NCBI GenBank assembly: GCA_002716645.1
Contig: PBBR01000014.1
Coordinates: 1 to 5,859 of the forward strand
Reading direction: 5' to 3'
Source of the DNA: Chloroflexota bacterium
GTDB taxonomy: Bacteria > Chloroflexota > Dehalococcoidia > UBA3495
DNA length: 5,859 nt
The position numbers were made by a program, and so were the translations under genes. How positions within the stretch are numbered: the first letter of the stretch is position 1; each line of letters begins with the position of its first letter. The notes under the pieces are model-generated. The model was not told the origin of the DNA, ran no database searches, and was given only the letters and a program-made list of their open reading frames with translations. Of this stretch, positions 5,132 through 5,859 are shown in pieces.

Positions 5132-5859
5132 ATGGATTCCGAGACGAGTGATAGGTACATGCAAGGTCTATTAGATGATCAGTCTCTGTATCCCTCAATT
5201 GATGTTTCTGGTCTCCGGGACCGATTGTTCCGTTTGCCAGGTCAATGTATAGAAGCCTGGTCTAAGACTAAGCTTTTACAAGTCAATATCGATAGTCGCG
5301 AAATTAAAAATGTTGTAATCATTGGCATGGGTGGATCTGCTATAGCGGGCGATCTACTTATAGACATGGCTTCTGCTCAGAAGACGGTACCTATATCCGT
5401 TGTCAGAGACTTCTCTTTGCCTATGAAGATAGATAGTTCTACTTTGGTAGTGGCATGTAGCTATTCAGGGCAGACTGAGGAAACATTGGCACTATACGAT
5501 GAAGCTGCTAGCTATGGAGCGAAGTTTTTAGTCATAGGAAGTGGAGGTGCTCTAGTCAGTAAGGCCGAATCTAAAAACGAGATGATTCTTACAGTTGATT
5601 TGGCATCTGAGCCAAGATCAGCTGTGGCGTATAGCTTGGTCTTGCTTCTGGGTGCACTTTCTCGACTTGGGATAATCTCAGTAGATGGGGATGACGTAAG
5701 AGATTCCATTGCATTTTTAACAGCGACAGTAAATGGGTTGAAAGAAGATGTATCCTATGAAACCAATCTTGCAAAGCAGTTGGCGACGAACTGTCTATCG
5801 AAATCACCTGTAATCTATGGCGGGGGTATATTCACGGGTATGGCGCGGCGGTGGAAGAC
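5132..5859 (+). CDS. Bifunctional phosphoglucose/phosphomannose isomerase, 3' end outside window
   Basis: 242 codons are present and the frame is open at the right edge; family members are usually around 330-360 residues, so about two thirds is seen. The enzyme interconverts fructose 6-phosphate with glucose 6-phosphate and with mannose 6-phosphate in the cytoplasm, feeding glycolysis and sugar-nucleotide synthesis. The SIS sugar-phosphate-binding domain is clear: VVIIGMGGSAIAGDLL (61-76), VRDFSLP (91-97), SYSGQTEETL (110-119), GSGGALVSKA (136-145) and PRSAVAYSLVLLLGALSRLG (161-180). The last residues, YGGGIFTGMARRWK (229-242), lead into the RWK..NEN region typical of the family; the C-terminal bact-PGI_C part with the catalytic base lies outside. 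Arg162 of the PRSA motif probably contacts substrate, by analogy. The start is ATG at 5132 with GGGAGAG at 5118-5124 upstream; an in-frame GTG two codons earlier (5126) is less likely. It is transcribed away from the DUF1800 cluster. Confidence 0.9.
   Translation, partial: MDSETSDRYMQGLLDDQSLYPSIDVSGLRDRLFRLPGQCIEAWSKTKLLQVNIDSREIKNVVIIGMGGSAIAGDLLIDMASAQKTVPISVVRDFSLPMKIDSSTLVVACSYSGQTEETLALYDEAASYGAKFLVIGSGGALVSKAESKNEMILTVDLASEPRSAVAYSLVLLLGALSRLGIISVDGDDVRDSIAFLTATVNGLKEDVSYETNLAKQLATNCLSKSPVIYGGGIFTGMARRWK

Noticed and set aside
5512..5807. Two minus-strand open frames of 65 and 72 codons
   Set aside because: They lie antisense to the well-supported PGI/PMI frame, whose SIS motifs span this stretch; they are shadows.

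Overview
The window looks like an AT-leaning bacterial chromosome segment. Most genes have clear GGAGG-type ribosome binding sites, and GTG is used as a start at least once. The combination of a DUF1800/DUF1501 pair, a cytoplasmic-looking NHL propeller protein and a bifunctional phosphoglucose/phosphomannose isomerase would fit a Chloroflexota lineage such as the marine SAR202-type Dehalococcoidia. That assignment is inference from gene content only; nothing here proves it.

Layout, left to right: (1) Bases 1-123 are the tail of an open frame that enters from outside the window. Its first 28 residues look like an IS5-type transposase around the second catalytic Asp. The resemblance stops near base 84, where composition also drops from about 54% to about 29% GC, so this is probably a truncated insertion-sequence remnant. 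(2) A rightward pair follows: a MogA/MoaB-type molybdopterin adenylyltransferase (164-655, GTG start) and an unrecognised 112-residue protein (709-1047). The C-terminus of the latter resembles the MP...WI..G.P tail of small cytochrome-like proteins but has no CXXCH haem site. (3) A perfect 16-bp stem hairpin with A and T tracts (1069-1106) lies between converging genes and can terminate both strands. (4) A leftward three-gene cluster occupies 1130-4821, in transcription order DUF1800 protein, DUF1501 protein, six-bladed NHL propeller. None of the three has a visible signal peptide, although DUF1501 proteins are commonly exported. (5) A 310-base AT-rich divergent intergenic region (4822-5131) holds candidate promoters in both directions and several short dyads, one lying on a TATAAT box facing the DUF1800 gene. 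(6) A rightward bifunctional phosphoglucose/phosphomannose isomerase gene starts at 5132 and runs off the right edge.

The most unusual unit is the DUF1800-DUF1501-NHL cluster. DUF1501 has alkaline-phosphatase-superfamily-like metal motifs, DUF1800 is its usual but functionally uncharacterised partner, and the NHL propeller may be a binding or scaffold subunit. The sequence suggests that the three act together and in the cytoplasm, but it does not reveal a substrate. The flanking genes (cofactor synthesis, sugar phosphate isomerase) are housekeeping functions on separate transcripts.
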